From the NCBI GenBank assembly GCA_963726005.1, contig CAVSAT010000001.1:62001-126000 (forward strand): 64,000 bases of DNA, written 5' to 3'. This document shows positions 7,861 to 17,076 of the stretch, in pieces. The DNA is from Bog-473 sp963726005 (lineage in GTDB: Bacteria; Actinomycetota; Acidimicrobiia; Acidimicrobiales; RAAP-2). Position numbers and translations under genes: made by a program. Position 1 is the stretch's first letter. Every line of letters begins with the position of its first letter. The notes beneath the pieces are model-generated. The model was not told where the DNA came from. It made no database searches and was given only the letters and a program-made list of their open reading frames with translations.

Positions 7861-9428
7861 CAGGAGTTCAGTTCACCCGACGGCGGCGATGAACCTTGCG
7901 CGATCGGGTTGCCCGATGTCGCTCGCCAGTCACCCCACGCGCCGTAGACATACTGGGATGTCACGGCCACCCAGGACACATCATCCTCTGCGAGCTGCGC
8001 GGGATCGGGTGGGGGTGATGGCGCGGAGTTGAGCTTCACTGGAGCGCTGAAGGTGTTTCCGTTGTTCCGCGAAACTGCCGCGAAGACGTTCTGGTAACCG
8101 GGCGTCAAGAACGATGTCGGATTGTACGGAGGGTAGGAATTGCGCCACAGGGCAGCCAGAACCCCCGTAGGGCCATAGGCAATCCAGGGTTTATCGGTGA
8201 TATGCGCGACCGATTGATCCCCAAGGATCGTTGGACTTGTCCAGCTGCTTCCCGAGGTGTTGGTCGCAACGACCTCGACTTCTTGGGGCACAGTCTTCGT
8301 CGCCGGAAGGCCCGGTAGACCGCCGGAAACAACGGCCCCGGGCTGCAGCAGCATGGCGTAACGGCCCTTGTGAGAAGGGTTAGCAGCGATGAGAACACCC
8401 GACCCCGATTTCAAATTGTCGAATACGACGTGACGGTTCCAATGGGCTCCGGCATCAGTGGTGGTCTCGAAGACCGCACAGGGGCAGGTATGTCCAGGTG
8501 CGGCGCTCGAGATATACCCAGCCGCAAGGACACCGAACGCGGCCGCAATATTGCCGTCACCCGACTCCGGGTACGTGTTGCACGTGACATTGTGGTTGGG
8601 GTTCGGTGCAGGAGTCTCTTCACAGTCGAGCGCCTCTATTTGCCCCCATGTGCGTGCCTTGTCGTGGGAAACGGCAACGTACCGCTCGGGATGACCGGTG
8701 GTCGATACGTAGACGGCACCGGTCGTCTGGTCCACGACCATCCACGGTCGGTCGTAGGGGTTGACCCCGAACGCTCCGATGGGTTGGGGGTTCATCCCCC
8801 GATTGACCATGCCCTGCAGGTCCTGATCGGTCAGGACAGCGCTCAACGGCCCGAAGGACCGACCGCCAGTGGTGGACCGGAAGACCGCGATCCCGCCCTG
8901 GGGGACGGTGAAGTTAAAGGGTGGAGGACCCGGAGACACAGAGTGCACAAACACGCCTCCCGCATAGATCGACCCGTCTGGTCCGCTCGCTTCGATCGGG
9001 TCTCCGCTACCGTTGGTGGTCAACGTGAACCCAGTCGCCCCAGGAAAGCCGTGAGCGATCGCATACGGGTTCGGCCCCTCTGAATAGCCGGACGTGTGCA
9101 ACGGTCTGTTATCAGCCGACCACGTCTTGCCGCCGTTGAAGCTCACCTGAAGGCCGCCCGGCACGGCTGCGAACGTGTCGGCAGTCGTGTTCTTGGTGTA
9201 GGTGTTCCCGACAACCGTGTGGCCCATCACGATATTTTGAGGATTCTTCGGATTGATGGCGAGTTCGGGCTCGCCCCCTCTGACCACTTCGTTCATCACG
9301 TTGACTTCGAGGCGACCGCCCCCGGATGCGCCACTGGAGCTGGCTGCGAGAGTTGCGAACAGCGGTACGGCAACCCCAAAGGACGCAAGCACCATCGGCC
9401 AACGAGCATGACCGCGACGAACACGCAT
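7818..9428 (-). CDS. Secreted Asp-box (sialidase/BNR-like beta-propeller) protein
   Basis: The 536-residue protein starts with a signal peptide (basic MRVRRGHAR, then a hydrophobic stretch ending ATLAASSSGASG). The body contains several Asp-box-like motifs of the S-x-D-x-G-x-T-W type: SFNGGKTW, STTGGRSFGP, SHDKARTWG, TTDAGAHW and SRNNGNTF. These mark the beta hairpins of a sialidase-type propeller. Early residues GGEPELAINPKNP are usual in this group of secreted exo-alpha-sialidase-annotated proteins. I see no convincing sialidase catalytic set, so the substrate is open. It is convergent with the cluster on its left and tandem with the TetR gene on its right. Confidence 0.75.
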   Translation of the reverse strand: MRVRRGHARWPMVLASFGVAVPLFATLAASSSGASGGGRLEVNVMNEVVRGGEPELAINPKNPQNIVMGHTVVGNTYTKNTTADTFAAVPGGLQVSFNGGKTWSADNRPLHTSGYSEGPNPYAIAHGFPGATGFTLTTNGSGDPIEASGPDGSIYAGGVFVHSVSPGPPPFNFTVPQGGIAVFRSTTGGRSFGPLSAVLTDQDLQGMVNRGMNPQPIGAFGVNPYDRPWMVVDQTTGAVYVSTTGHPERYVAVSHDKARTWGQIEALDCEETPAPNPNHNVTCNTYPESGDGNIAAAFGVLAAGYISSAAPGHTCPCAVFETTTDAGAHWNRHVVFDNLKSGSGVLIAANPSHKGRYAMLLQPGAVVSGGLPGLPATKTVPQEVEVVATNTSGSSWTSPTILGDQSVAHITDKPWIAYGPTGVLAALWRNSYPPYNPTSFLTPGYQNVFAAVSRNNGNTFSAPVKLNSAPSPPPDPAQLAEDDVSWVAVTSQYVYGAWGDWRATSGNPIAQGSSPPSGELNSWIGRVPISDFTGSS

Positions 9429-9449
9429 GAGCGTCGAACCCCTTTCAGC

Positions 9450-10088
9450 CTATCGCGGCGCCATCGACAAGGAGATCCACTCCCGAGACGCAGTGCGAAC
9501 GCCGCGCATGTCCGTTAGCCCGCTGTCCGTGAGTCGTAGGGCAGCAAGTCCTCGCATGAGTCCATGGAGGAGGACAGCGGTGGCGATCGGGTCGACATCG
9601 GCCCGCACCGACCCGTCACGCTGGCCTGAGATGATGAGTTGGGACAGCCCTTCGTAGCTGCGCCTCTCGGCGTCCGCCATGCCGTCTACCGAAGCGCCGG
9701 AGGGGAAAGTCGAGCCCCACATGACGAGGAGCGCTCGCTGGTCGGGTGTCGGGTCTTCGAACATCTCGAGGTAGGCGTCTACGGTGAGGAACAGCTCGTC
9801 GAGCGCCGAAAGGTCTCCTATTTGTTCCCCCTCGCTTCGCCGGGCCTCCCGCATCTCTTCACCGATCCGGCTCTGCGCTCGCTCTGCCAGCCGGGCGACG
9901 AGCACGTCTTTAGAACCGAAGTGGTGGGTCGGAAGACCTCGACTGACGCCGGCGCGTCCTCCGATGCTGGCCAACGACGCACCCTGCACACCCCGTTCGG
10001 CGACCAGTTGGGCCGCGGCATCCAGTAGGGCATCTTCGGACCGGTTCCGCCGGTCGGCCTGGCTCTGGCGTTCCTGGGTTTGAGCCAC
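9450..10088 (-). CDS. TetR-family transcriptional regulator (divergent from amidohydrolase)
   Basis: The product has the TetR helix-turn-helix near its N terminus: ALLDAAAQLVAERGVQGASL followed by AGVSRGLPTHHFGSKD. A helical ligand domain follows, about 190-210 residues in total. An ATG at 10139 would add 17 residues, but those codons run through a perfect inverted repeat at 10102-10121. I therefore prefer the GTG at 10088, which puts the repeat just upstream as an operator. Divergent transcription from the amidohydrolase at 10202 suggests it represses both genes through that site. Confidence 0.8.
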   Translation of the reverse strand: MAQTQERQSQADRRNRSEDALLDAAAQLVAERGVQGASLASIGGRAGVSRGLPTHHFGSKDVLVARLAERAQSRIGEEMREARRSEGEQIGDLSALDELFLTVDAYLEMFEDPTPDQRALLVMWGSTFPSGASVDGMADAERRSYEGLSQLIISGQRDGSVRADVDPIATAVLLHGLMRGLAALRLTDSGLTDMRGVRTASREWISLSMAPR

Positions 10089-10101
10089 TTCAGCGAACTT
10101 A

Positions 10102-10121
10102 CTTGCTGACTGACCAGCAAG
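10102..10121. promoter_or_regulatory. Inverted repeat, likely TetR operator
   Basis: CTTGCTG-ACTGAC-CAGCAAG is a perfect 7-bp inverted repeat with a 6-bp spacer. It lies between the TetR gene (GTG start 10088) and the divergent amidohydrolase (ATG 10202). Size and position are typical of an autoregulated TetR operator. I noticed no second copy in the window. Confidence 0.6.
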
Positions 10122-10201
10122 CAAGTACCGTCGACGCACGTATTGCCACGCCCCATGTCGGCTACCGGGAGCGGGGACCGTCTGACAGTGAAAGGAGGGG
10201 C

Positions 10202-11927
10202 ATGTCGAAGCTCGATGTAGTGATTAAGGGGGGGACCGTGATAGACGGTCTGCGGACGCCGCGCTACAAGGCGGACGTCGGCATTGCCGGCGGCCGCGTC
10301 GTGGCCATCGGTCGGGTGGACGCGTCGGATGGCCTTGAGGTCGTCGACGCCTCGCACAGGGTCGTGGCGCCCGGATTCGTCGACCTCCACACGCACTACG
10401 ACAGCCAGGTGTTCTGGGACCCGTGGTGCACCATGTCGGGCTGGCACGGTGTCACCAGCGTCGTGATCGGCAATTGTGGGTTCGGCTTCGCCCCCTGTCG
10501 GCCCGAGGATCGTGAGCGGGCCATGCTGACCGTCTCGCGCAACGAGGCGGTGCCCCTCAAGACGATGCGAGTCGGCATGCCCTGGGACTGGGTCACGTAC
10601 CCCGAGTTCCTCGACAGCGTGGACCGCACGCCCAAGGGCGTGAACGTGATGTCGTTCGTTCCGTTGGCGCCGCTCTATGCCTATGTGGCGGGCGTCGACA
10701 ACGCCAAGGCGTACCGGGTCACCGACGAACAGCTCGGCGAGATGTGCCGGCTCCTCGTGGACGGGATGGCGGCCGGCGGCTGCGGCTTCAGTGCACAGGT
10801 CTCTGGAGAGATCGGGAACGTGCAGCTCGACTTTGACGGCACACCCATGGTGACCGACTTCATGACCGACAAGGAGGTGATCGCGTTCGCCCGTGCCATG
10901 GGCTCGCTCGGCCGCGGGACCGCACAGCTGACCGGTACTTTGGAAACGGCTGCCTTGATGGCACGCGAGAGTGGACGGCCCATCATCTGGAACGCGCTCG
11001 TTGGCCGACGGTGCCCTCAACCAGCACGGCGGGGCCAAGTACAGCCATCGCGACGCCCTCAAGCAGCTCGCCTACCTGAACGAGGAAGAGGGCCTTCGCG
11101 TCTTCGCCCAGGCGCTGACGACCAACTTCGTCTCCGAGTTCACGCTTGAGGACTACAACCTGGCCGACACGATCCCGTGTTGGCGGGAGGCGTGCCTCGG
11201 CACCGTCGAGGAGAAGGTCGTCAAGTTCGCAGATCCGGCTCGCCGCACCGCCATGAAGGAGATCCACGAAGAGCGCGGCGGCCTCTTCGGCGCGGGGTAC
11301 GACCTGACGCAGATCAAGATCCACTGGATCTCGAGTGACGTTCCCGGTGCGCAGAAGCTCAAGGAGACCTACGAGGGATTTACCGTCGGGGAAGTAGCGG
11401 CCCGAGAGGGCAAGCACGAGATCGACGCCTTCTTGGACGTAGCGGTTGCTGGCCAGCTGCGGGTTGGCTTCGCGACGCCGATGCTCGTGACGCCGCCCGA
11501 GGCCATGAAGGAGATCGCCACGTCGCCAGTCGCGTTGCCCGGTGTGAGCGACGGCGGTGCCCACACCAAGTTCGTGACCACGGCGCGCTATCCCACCGAG
11601 ATGCTGGGCTACTGGGTGCGCAAGCACGAGATCATGTCGCTGGAGGAGGCCCACTGGCGGCTCTCGTACTATCCGGCCGTCGCCGCAGGCCTGAAGGGCC
11701 GCGGCTTCCTGGCCGAGGGAGCACCGGCCGACGTCATCGTCTATGACCCCGAGACAGTCGACAGCACGCCGCAGGAACGCGTGTGGGACTATCCGGCGGG
11801 GGAATGGCGCCTGATCCAAAAGGCGATCGGCTACGACAGAATCATCGTGAACGGCCTGACGACCTTCGTTGACGGCGATTGCACCGGGGACACGCCTGGC
11901 AAACTGCTCCGCCACGGCACGGACTGA
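10202..11927 (+). CDS. Amidohydrolase, D-aminoacylase-like (frameshifted near 11005)
   Basis: Two overlapping frames form one protein of about 575 residues. The first frame starts at ATG 10202 after GGAGGGGC and encodes the N-terminal beta sandwich and the metal site PGFVDLHTHYDSQ. It reads to IIWNAL near 11000. The second frame resumes with LADGALNQHG and carries DVPGAQK, the late metal Asp region LPGVSDGGAHT and the C-terminal sandwich with ADVIVYDPET. At the junction (CTCGTTGGCC) removal of one base restores the frame. The family (N-acyl-D-amino-acid deacylase-like) hydrolyses amide bonds. The gene is followed closely by a second amidohydrolase. Confidence 0.8.
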
Positions 11928-11937
11928 GGAGGAAACC

Positions 11938-13164
11938 ATGCGCACAGGGAACTCCGAGATCCAGACGGTCTTCGACGCCGACAACCACTACTGGGAGGTG
12001 AGCGACTCCTTTACCCGGTACCGCGACGCAAAGTTCGCCGACCGCGGTGTGGTCCTGAAGGAGGCCAACGGCAAGCTCCATTATTTTTTCGGGGAGAGGG
12101 CGCACCCGATCATTCCCGGTCCGGGCGACGTCCACCCCCGTCCGCGCCCAGGAGCGCTCTACGACTACTTCGCGGGGAAGAGCAGCAAGGACCGGGTCGG
12201 CAACGAGCTCGCCTGCGAGGACCCGGCTGAGCACCCGGAGTGGTTCGATCACGACGCCCGCCTCGCCTGCATGGACGCCCAGGGGGTCGGGGCTGCGTGG
12301 CTGTTCCCGTCACAAGGGGTCTGTATGGAGGGCCCGATGCAGCCGGACATCGAGGCGTCCATTGAGGTGCTCCGGGCGTTCAACCGCTGGCTCGACGACG
12401 ATTGGGGCTTTGCGTATCAGGACCGGATCTTCGCAGTCCCGTTCCTGACCCTGTCGGACGTCAAACGAACCGTGAGTGAGCTCGAGTGGTGCCTGGACCG
12501 TGGCGCCCGCATCATCACGGTTCGCAACGGCCCGGTCTTCACCCCCGAAGGACTGCGGTCCCCGGCCGATCCCTCATTTGACCCCTTCTGGGCCCGAGCC
12601 CAGGAAGCCGGCATCGTTGTGACCACGCACGCAGGATTCGAAGACGGCTATACCGATGTCGCGTCGGACATTGCGCGGACCTGGGGGATGACGGCGCCCC
12701 CAGAGGGCGAGCGACGACCCGACGCATCCGTGGTCCAGTCCGCCTCGTTGGTGGCCCAGCTCATGAAGCACCGGCTGATCGAGGACTTCGCCACCGTGTT
12801 GGTCGCCCACAGGCTCTTCGAGCGCTTTCCACGTCTGCGGGTGGCCTATATCGAGAACGGAGCGGACTGGGTGCCACGGTGCCTCCACACCCTGCGCATG
12901 TTGGCCGGTCAGAACCCGGGCATGTTCGCGTCGGACCCCGCCGAGCAGTTCATCGAGCATTGCTGGGTGGCGCCCTTCGTCGAGGACAGCGTCGAGGACT
13001 TGGCCCGGCACCTGCCGGTCGAGCGGATTCTGTTCGGCTCGGACTGGCCACACGCAGAGGGCCTCGCCCAGCCGCGCGATTTCTTTGCCAACGTGGCGTC
13101 GTTCTCGTTGGATGATCAGCGCAAGATCATGGTTGAAAACGCTCGGTCGTTGACCTTCGCTTAA
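11938..13164 (+). CDS. Amidohydrolase family 2 (TIM-barrel) protein
   Basis: The 408-residue product starts 10 bp after the preceding stop with GAGGAAACC as ribosome-binding site. It opens with VFDADNHYWE, the position of the HxH-like metal motif in amidohydrolase-2 proteins (here DNHYWE). It also has VVTTHAGFED in the middle, RVAYIENGADWV, and the terminal LFGSDWPHAEG with the metal Asp. Members are hydrolases or decarboxylases acting on aromatic or amide substrates. The tight spacing after the D-aminoacylase-like gene indicates one transcript, with a possible sequential role in catabolism of an amide-containing compound. Confidence 0.8.
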   Translation: MRTGNSEIQTVFDADNHYWEVSDSFTRYRDAKFADRGVVLKEANGKLHYFFGERAHPIIPGPGDVHPRPRPGALYDYFAGKSSKDRVGNELACEDPAEHPEWFDHDARLACMDAQGVGAAWLFPSQGVCMEGPMQPDIEASIEVLRAFNRWLDDDWGFAYQDRIFAVPFLTLSDVKRTVSELEWCLDRGARIITVRNGPVFTPEGLRSPADPSFDPFWARAQEAGIVVTTHAGFEDGYTDVASDIARTWGMTAPPEGERRPDASVVQSASLVAQLMKHRLIEDFATVLVAHRLFERFPRLRVAYIENGADWVPRCLHTLRMLAGQNPGMFASDPAEQFIEHCWVAPFVEDSVEDLARHLPVERILFGSDWPHAEGLAQPRDFFANVASFSLDDQRKIMVENARSLTFA

Positions 13165-13248
13165 GAGTTCGCACGCGGGAGTCCGACTTACGCCGGGGTT
13201 TTGTCTGATCTCCACGAAATTGTCGCTCAAGTCGTTTGCAGCGGATAG

Positions 13249-13260
13249 TACAGCGCTCTA
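13249..13260. repeat. TAGAGCGCTCTA-like palindrome, degenerate copy
   Basis: TACAGCGCTCTA differs by one base from the palindromic core found at 17786, 32239 and 34849. It is preceded by GATAG as at 34844. It lies between two convergent genes, so a promoter role is unlikely here. No downstream 40-bp repeat body is visible. Confidence 0.35.
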
Positions 13261-13301
13261 CGACAGCGTCTCGCGTAGTCAGGATCGGTATCCGATGCGA
13301 T

Positions 13302-13315
13302 GAAGCTTAAGCTTC
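13302..13315. repeat. Perfect 14-bp palindrome GAAGCTTAAGCTTC
   Basis: A perfect palindrome lies in the 200-bp gap between the convergent amidohydrolase (stop 13164) and SDR (stop 13365). Its position suits a transcription end or protein-binding site, but it has no loop and no T-run, so it is not a convincing intrinsic terminator. Confidence 0.35.
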
Positions 13316-13364
13316 GGATGTCCCCACATTCGCTACCCTCGGGGGCCACTGTTCGTTGGAGTCT

Positions 13365-14111
13365 TCAGGCCAGTGTTGCGGTCATCCCGCCGTCAACCGG
13401 GATGACCGCGCCGGTGATATAGCTCGCTCGGTCCGAGCAGAGGAACGCCGCCAACTCAGCCACCTCCTCCGGTTGGCCACCCCGTTTGAGTGCAGTGCCC
13501 TGTACGAGTTGAGGATGCCGGGCCGCCGCACCTGGTCCTCCGGACATCTCGGTCTCGATGAAGCCGGGGCAGATGGCAATGGCCCGAATGCCCTTGGTGC
13601 CGTACTCGACGGCCGCCGCCTTGGTGAGCGCGATGGCGCCAGCCTTGGCGGCCGAGTACACGCTCACTGGAAACGGTGTTGCGTTCATCCCTCCGGTCGA
13701 TGACCAGTTGAGGATCACGCCACCACCCGTCGGGAGCATCGCTCTGATGCCGTGCTTGGTCCCGAGCATCACGCTTCTCAAGTCCGCATCCATGATTCGG
13801 TCGTACTCGTCCATCGAAACCTCCGCCAACTCACCCGCACTGCCGATGCCGGCCACATTCAGAACGGCGTCGATGCGTCCGAAGGCGTCAAGAGCGGCGG
13901 CGAACATCGCTTCGACCTGATCTTCCTTGGTGACATCGCAATGAAACGGCACGACCGCATCACCAAGTTCGGCCGCAGTCTCCTCTTGGCGTCCACTGAT
14001 GTCGGCGGCAAGCACTCGGGCACCTTCGCGGACAAAGACCTTCGTCGACGCCCTCGCCATTCCGGACCCAGCGCCAGTGATGAGCGCGAACTTCCCTGCC
14101 AATTCCGTCAT
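13365..14111 (-). CDS. SDR-family oxidoreductase (canonical active site)
   Basis: The 248-residue protein has the cofactor motif TGAGSGMAR, NVAG in place of NNAG (VLNVAGIG), the catalytic Ser (LNWSSTGG) and a canonical YSAAK. The C-terminal GAVIPVDGGMT is typical. An acidic residue after the second strand (AADISGRQ) suggests NAD(H). It is divergent from the P450 gene, and the intergenic region carries the palindrome TAGCCGATCGGCTA, 38 bp from this start. It is therefore a likely member of the TetR regulon described for 14149. A role in oxidising an alcohol produced by the P450 is a reasonable inference. Confidence 0.9.
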   Translation of the reverse strand: MTELAGKFALITGAGSGMARASTKVFVREGARVLAADISGRQEETAAELGDAVVPFHCDVTKEDQVEAMFAAALDAFGRIDAVLNVAGIGSAGELAEVSMDEYDRIMDADLRSVMLGTKHGIRAMLPTGGGVILNWSSTGGMNATPFPVSVYSAAKAGAIALTKAAAVEYGTKGIRAIAICPGFIETEMSGGPGAAARHPQLVQGTALKRGGQPEEVAELAAFLCSDRASYITGAVIPVDGGMTATLA

Positions 14112-14148
14112 TCCACTCCTCCCCGCTGTCGTCCTGCGACTCCGAGAC

Positions 14149-14162
14149 TAGCCGATCGGCTA
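14149..14162. promoter_or_regulatory. Palindromic operator TAGCCGATCGGCTA, site 1
   Basis: A perfect 14-bp palindrome lies in the divergent promoter region of the SDR (13365-14111) and the P450 (14241-15431). The same sequence occurs at 15487 and, with one change, at 17676. It is most likely the operator of the TetR protein encoded at 17062-17652. Confidence 0.75.
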
Positions 14163-14240
14163 CTATTGCAGCCTGGTTGATGGCGCTCCAGAGGGTTGAG
14201 TTCTGACGCAAAACCCCCGCTCGAACAGGAGAGAAAACCG

Positions 14241-15431
14241 ATGACGATGACGGATCTCTACTACGACCCGTACGACCGTGAGATTGACGCGGATCCCTAT
14301 CCCGTCTACGCGCGGCTCCGAGACGAAGCTCCGCTGTATTACAACGAAGAACACGACTTCTACGCCGTCAGCCGCTTCGAAGACGTCCAGCGCGGGCTTC
14401 TCGACCGGCAGATCTTTAGTTCCGCTCGCGGCTCGGTACTCGAGTTCATCAAGGCGAACATCGAGATTCCGCCCGGCATTGTGATCTTCGAAGATCCTCC
14501 GCTGCACGATGTCCATCGCGGCCTGCTCTCCCGAGTGTTCACCCCAAAGAAGATGCTCGCCCTCGAACACAAGGTTCGCGAGTTCTGCGGACGCGTTCTC
14601 GATCCCCTCATCGGTGCAGGCCGTCTCGACTTCGTCGTCGACCTTGGGGAGCAGATCCCAATGCGTACGATTGGAATGCTTCTCGGGGTTCCCGAATCCG
14701 ATCAGGAGGAAGCCCGCGACCGGGCCAACGCGTCGCTACGCACCGATCCGGGCAAGCCGATGGAGGTGACAGCAGACAACATTGGGCAGGCGGATTTCTT
14801 CTCCGACTACATCGACTGGCGGGCCACCCACCCCTCCGACGACCTGATGTCCGAGCTGTTGTTCGTCGAATTCGAAGACGAGCACGGGACCACGCGAAGG
14901 CTGACCCGTGACGAAGTTCTCATGTACGTGAGCGTGGTCTCCGGCGCCGGGAACGAGACCACGAATCGCCTCATCGGTTGGATGGGTAAAGTGCTCGCGG
15001 AGCACCCCGACCAACGTCGCGAGCTGGTAGAGGATCGCTCCCTCGTCGCCAATGCCATCGAGGAACTCCTGCGCTTCGAACCGCCCACGCCACATGTGGC
15101 GCGTTACGTCGCACGCGACGTCGAGCTACATGACCAGACCGTGCCGGTCGGCAGCGCAATGATCTGTCTCACGGGGTCTGCCAACCGAGACGGCGACAAG
15201 TACGAGGATCCCGATCGGTTCGACATACACCGCAATATCAGTCAGCACCTCACGTTCGGCTACGGCATTCACTTCTGCCTTGGCGCCGCACTGGCACGGA
15301 TGGAAGGTCGCGTCACTCTCGACGAAGTCCTGACGCGCTTTCCCGAATGGGAGGTCGATCGGGACAACATCCGGCGAGCTCCCACGTCCACCGTGCGGGG
15401 ATGGGAATCGCTGCCGGTCATCACCGCCTGA
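14241..15431 (+). CDS. Cytochrome P450
   Basis: The 396-residue protein is a soluble bacterial-type P450. Visible motifs are the I-helix segment VSGAGNETTNRL (A-G-x-E-T), the K-helix E-x-x-R (EELLRFEPP), and the haem-binding loop LTFGYGIHFCLGAALARME with the axial Cys. Length is normal. Such enzymes hydroxylate or otherwise monooxygenate small hydrophobic molecules using a ferredoxin partner; no ferredoxin gene is present nearby. ATG 14241 follows AGGAGAGAAA. The gene shares its promoter region with the divergent SDR and carries the TAGCCGATCGGCTA site 79 bp upstream. Confidence 0.93.
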   Translation: MTMTDLYYDPYDREIDADPYPVYARLRDEAPLYYNEEHDFYAVSRFEDVQRGLLDRQIFSSARGSVLEFIKANIEIPPGIVIFEDPPLHDVHRGLLSRVFTPKKMLALEHKVREFCGRVLDPLIGAGRLDFVVDLGEQIPMRTIGMLLGVPESDQEEARDRANASLRTDPGKPMEVTADNIGQADFFSDYIDWRATHPSDDLMSELLFVEFEDEHGTTRRLTRDEVLMYVSVVSGAGNETTNRLIGWMGKVLAEHPDQRRELVEDRSLVANAIEELLRFEPPTPHVARYVARDVELHDQTVPVGSAMICLTGSANRDGDKYEDPDRFDIHRNISQHLTFGYGIHFCLGAALARMEGRVTLDEVLTRFPEWEVDRDNIRRAPTSTVRGWESLPVITA

Positions 15432-15486
15432 CCGACCATTCGTCGTCTCGCTGCTGACTCAACGGGCCGCCGGGATTGTCCGGTGC

Positions 15487-15500
15487 TAGCCGATCGGCTA
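15487..15500. promoter_or_regulatory. Palindromic operator TAGCCGATCGGCTA, site 2
   Basis: An identical copy of the 14-bp palindrome lies 33 bp upstream of the GTG start at 15533. An ATG-initiated reading frame from 15476 would run through the site, so the GTG start is preferred. Confidence 0.75.
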
Positions 15501-15532
15501 TCCTCCGCTGGCTGAGCAGAGGGAGGAGGCAC

Positions 15533-16624
15533 GTGGACTCGAGTTATCGCGTCATCCAGTGGGCGACAGGCAACACCGGCCAGCGGGCTCTCCGAGAGGT
15601 GATTCGCCATCCCGCCCTCGACCTGGTCGGGGTGAAGGTCTACGACTCGGCAAAAGAGGGCGTCGAGGCGGGGAAGTTGTGCGGTGAAGACACCACCGGC
15701 GTCATAGCCACCACCGACCGAGAGGCAGTCCTCAAGATCGAAGCGGACTGCTGCATCTACATGCCGCGTGCGACCGGGAGGGGCCAGACTCGAGCTGGCT
15801 TGACCGAAGACGAACTCGTCGAAGACGTGGTTGCAATACTTGGTGCAGGCACGAACGTCGTCTCTACCTGCAGCGATCTGTTCGCCCGCGGGGTCCGCCT
15901 CAGCAGCGGCAACTTGGCCCGTATCCATGCGGCCTGCGAGAGCGGCGGCGCATCGGTTTGGGCAAGCGGGAGTGATCCCGGCTTCGTGACCGAGACCCTT
16001 CCCATGGCGCTTTTGTCGATCCAGCGAAAAGTCGATCTGATTGAGATCGAGGAATTCGGTGACCTCTCGCACCGGCCGTCGGCCCACATGGTCATGGAGC
16101 AGATGCGATTTGGGAAGCCGCTGGCGGAATTTGATCCCGAGCGCCGCAAGAACCACTTGTTCGGTGAGTATCAGCCGCCGCTCAGCGTGTTGGCCGAGTT
16201 GGCCGGCTTCGAAATCGACGAATGGGTCGGCGAGGGTGGCGTCGCCGCAGCCAAGAAAGACATGATGATTGTGGCCGGTGAAATTAAGGCCGGGACTGCG
16301 GCGGCGCAGCGGGTTGTCGTCACGGGCCGCAGCAAGGGCATCGATCGGATCCGGTTCACACAGTACGGCTTCGTGACTATGGACGTCGAGCCCGATTGGG
16401 GTTTGCAGCCCACGGGTTGGCGGATCCGGATTCACGGTGACGCGCCGATCGACATGAGCATGCCGTTCCCTGTGCCACTCGATGACCTGGCGTCCTTTGT
16501 GCCCGCCTACAACGCCAACGGCCTCGTGAACGCCGTTCCCTACGTGTGCGGTGCCCGGCCTGGAATGCTCACGACCGAGGACCTCCCGCACATCTTGCCG
16601 CGCGGTCCCCGCTCAACCGACTGA
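15533..16624 (+). CDS. DapB-like NAD(P)-dependent dehydrogenase family protein
   Basis: The 363-residue protein opens with a Rossmann fold, YRVIQWATGNTGQRAL, as in the dihydrodipicolinate reductase-like or amine dehydrogenase-like proteins that often accompany P450 and steroid/terpenoid-type catabolic genes in actinobacteria. Later segments include VVSTCSDLFARG and SGSDPGFVTETLP, where substrate-binding residues are expected. The start is a GTG at 15533 with a strong GGGAGGAGG 6 bp upstream. The substrate is unknown. The TetR-type palindrome directly upstream places it in the same regulon as the P450 and SDR. Confidence 0.75.
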   Translation: MDSSYRVIQWATGNTGQRALREVIRHPALDLVGVKVYDSAKEGVEAGKLCGEDTTGVIATTDREAVLKIEADCCIYMPRATGRGQTRAGLTEDELVEDVVAILGAGTNVVSTCSDLFARGVRLSSGNLARIHAACESGGASVWASGSDPGFVTETLPMALLSIQRKVDLIEIEEFGDLSHRPSAHMVMEQMRFGKPLAEFDPERRKNHLFGEYQPPLSVLAELAGFEIDEWVGEGGVAAAKKDMMIVAGEIKAGTAAAQRVVVTGRSKGIDRIRFTQYGFVTMDVEPDWGLQPTGWRIRIHGDAPIDMSMPFPVPLDDLASFVPAYNANGLVNAVPYVCGARPGMLTTEDLPHILPRGPRSTD

Positions 16625-17025
16625 TGGATCGCATAGCTTCTGAGAGTGTCGGCCCGTTGACGCAGAGGGTCCTCGAGTACGACCGTGCTATGCAACGGCT
16701 GGTGGCTGAGGTCAGGGATCCGGCTGATTGGGCTCCTTTGACAGAGTTCGTCGCCGTTCAGGATTTCGAACGGGTCGGCACTTTTCTCGAGGTGCAGAAC
16801 TGGGACGAGTACATCGAGATGCTGACGCGGTGGGCCTCGGCCACGGAGTCATTCGAGACCACCGTGCGGCGGATCTCCGAAACTGGGGCGTTGGTCTACT
16901 ACGAGATCGAAGAGCGCCACTTTCGAGGCGACAACGTGAACGTCATCAACTCGATGACCGTTTTTGAGTTCGATGCGCACGACAGGATCCGCCGTCTGAA
17001 CGTCTACCTGCAACAGGCGCGCTAG
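16624..17025 (+). CDS. NTF2-like protein
   Basis: This 133-residue product overlaps the previous stop by one base (TGATG at 16622-16626), so it is translationally coupled to the DapB-like gene. It starts MDRIASESVGPLTQRVLEYD and has FVAVQDFERVGTFLEV and a final strand FEFDAHDRIRRLNVYLQQ, typical of the NTF2/SnoaL fold. Catalytic residues are not evident. Operon position suggests it acts on, or binds, the same substrate as the dehydrogenase. Confidence 0.65.
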   Translation: MDRIASESVGPLTQRVLEYDRAMQRLVAEVRDPADWAPLTEFVAVQDFERVGTFLEVQNWDEYIEMLTRWASATESFETTVRRISETGALVYYEIEERHFRGDNVNVINSMTVFEFDAHDRIRRLNVYLQQAR

Positions 17026-17045
17026 GTAACCGGCGGCGGTCCATT

Positions 17046-17076
17046 TGCCGACTCGCCAGACTCATGCTGGCGGGCA
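17046..17076. terminator. Hairpin between convergent genes
   Basis: The stretch contains CGCCAG-ACTCATG-CTGGCG (17054-17072) flanked by TTTGCC and GGCAAA, giving an extended inverted repeat. It sits 30 bp after the NTF2-like stop and overlaps the stop codon of the convergent TetR gene, so it can act as a bidirectional terminator. There is no strong T-run. Confidence 0.45.

Noticed and set aside
15269..16591. 440-residue minus-strand frame opposite the DapB-like gene
   Set aside because: Shadow frame; the plus strand has a Rossmann motif, ribosome-binding site and operator.
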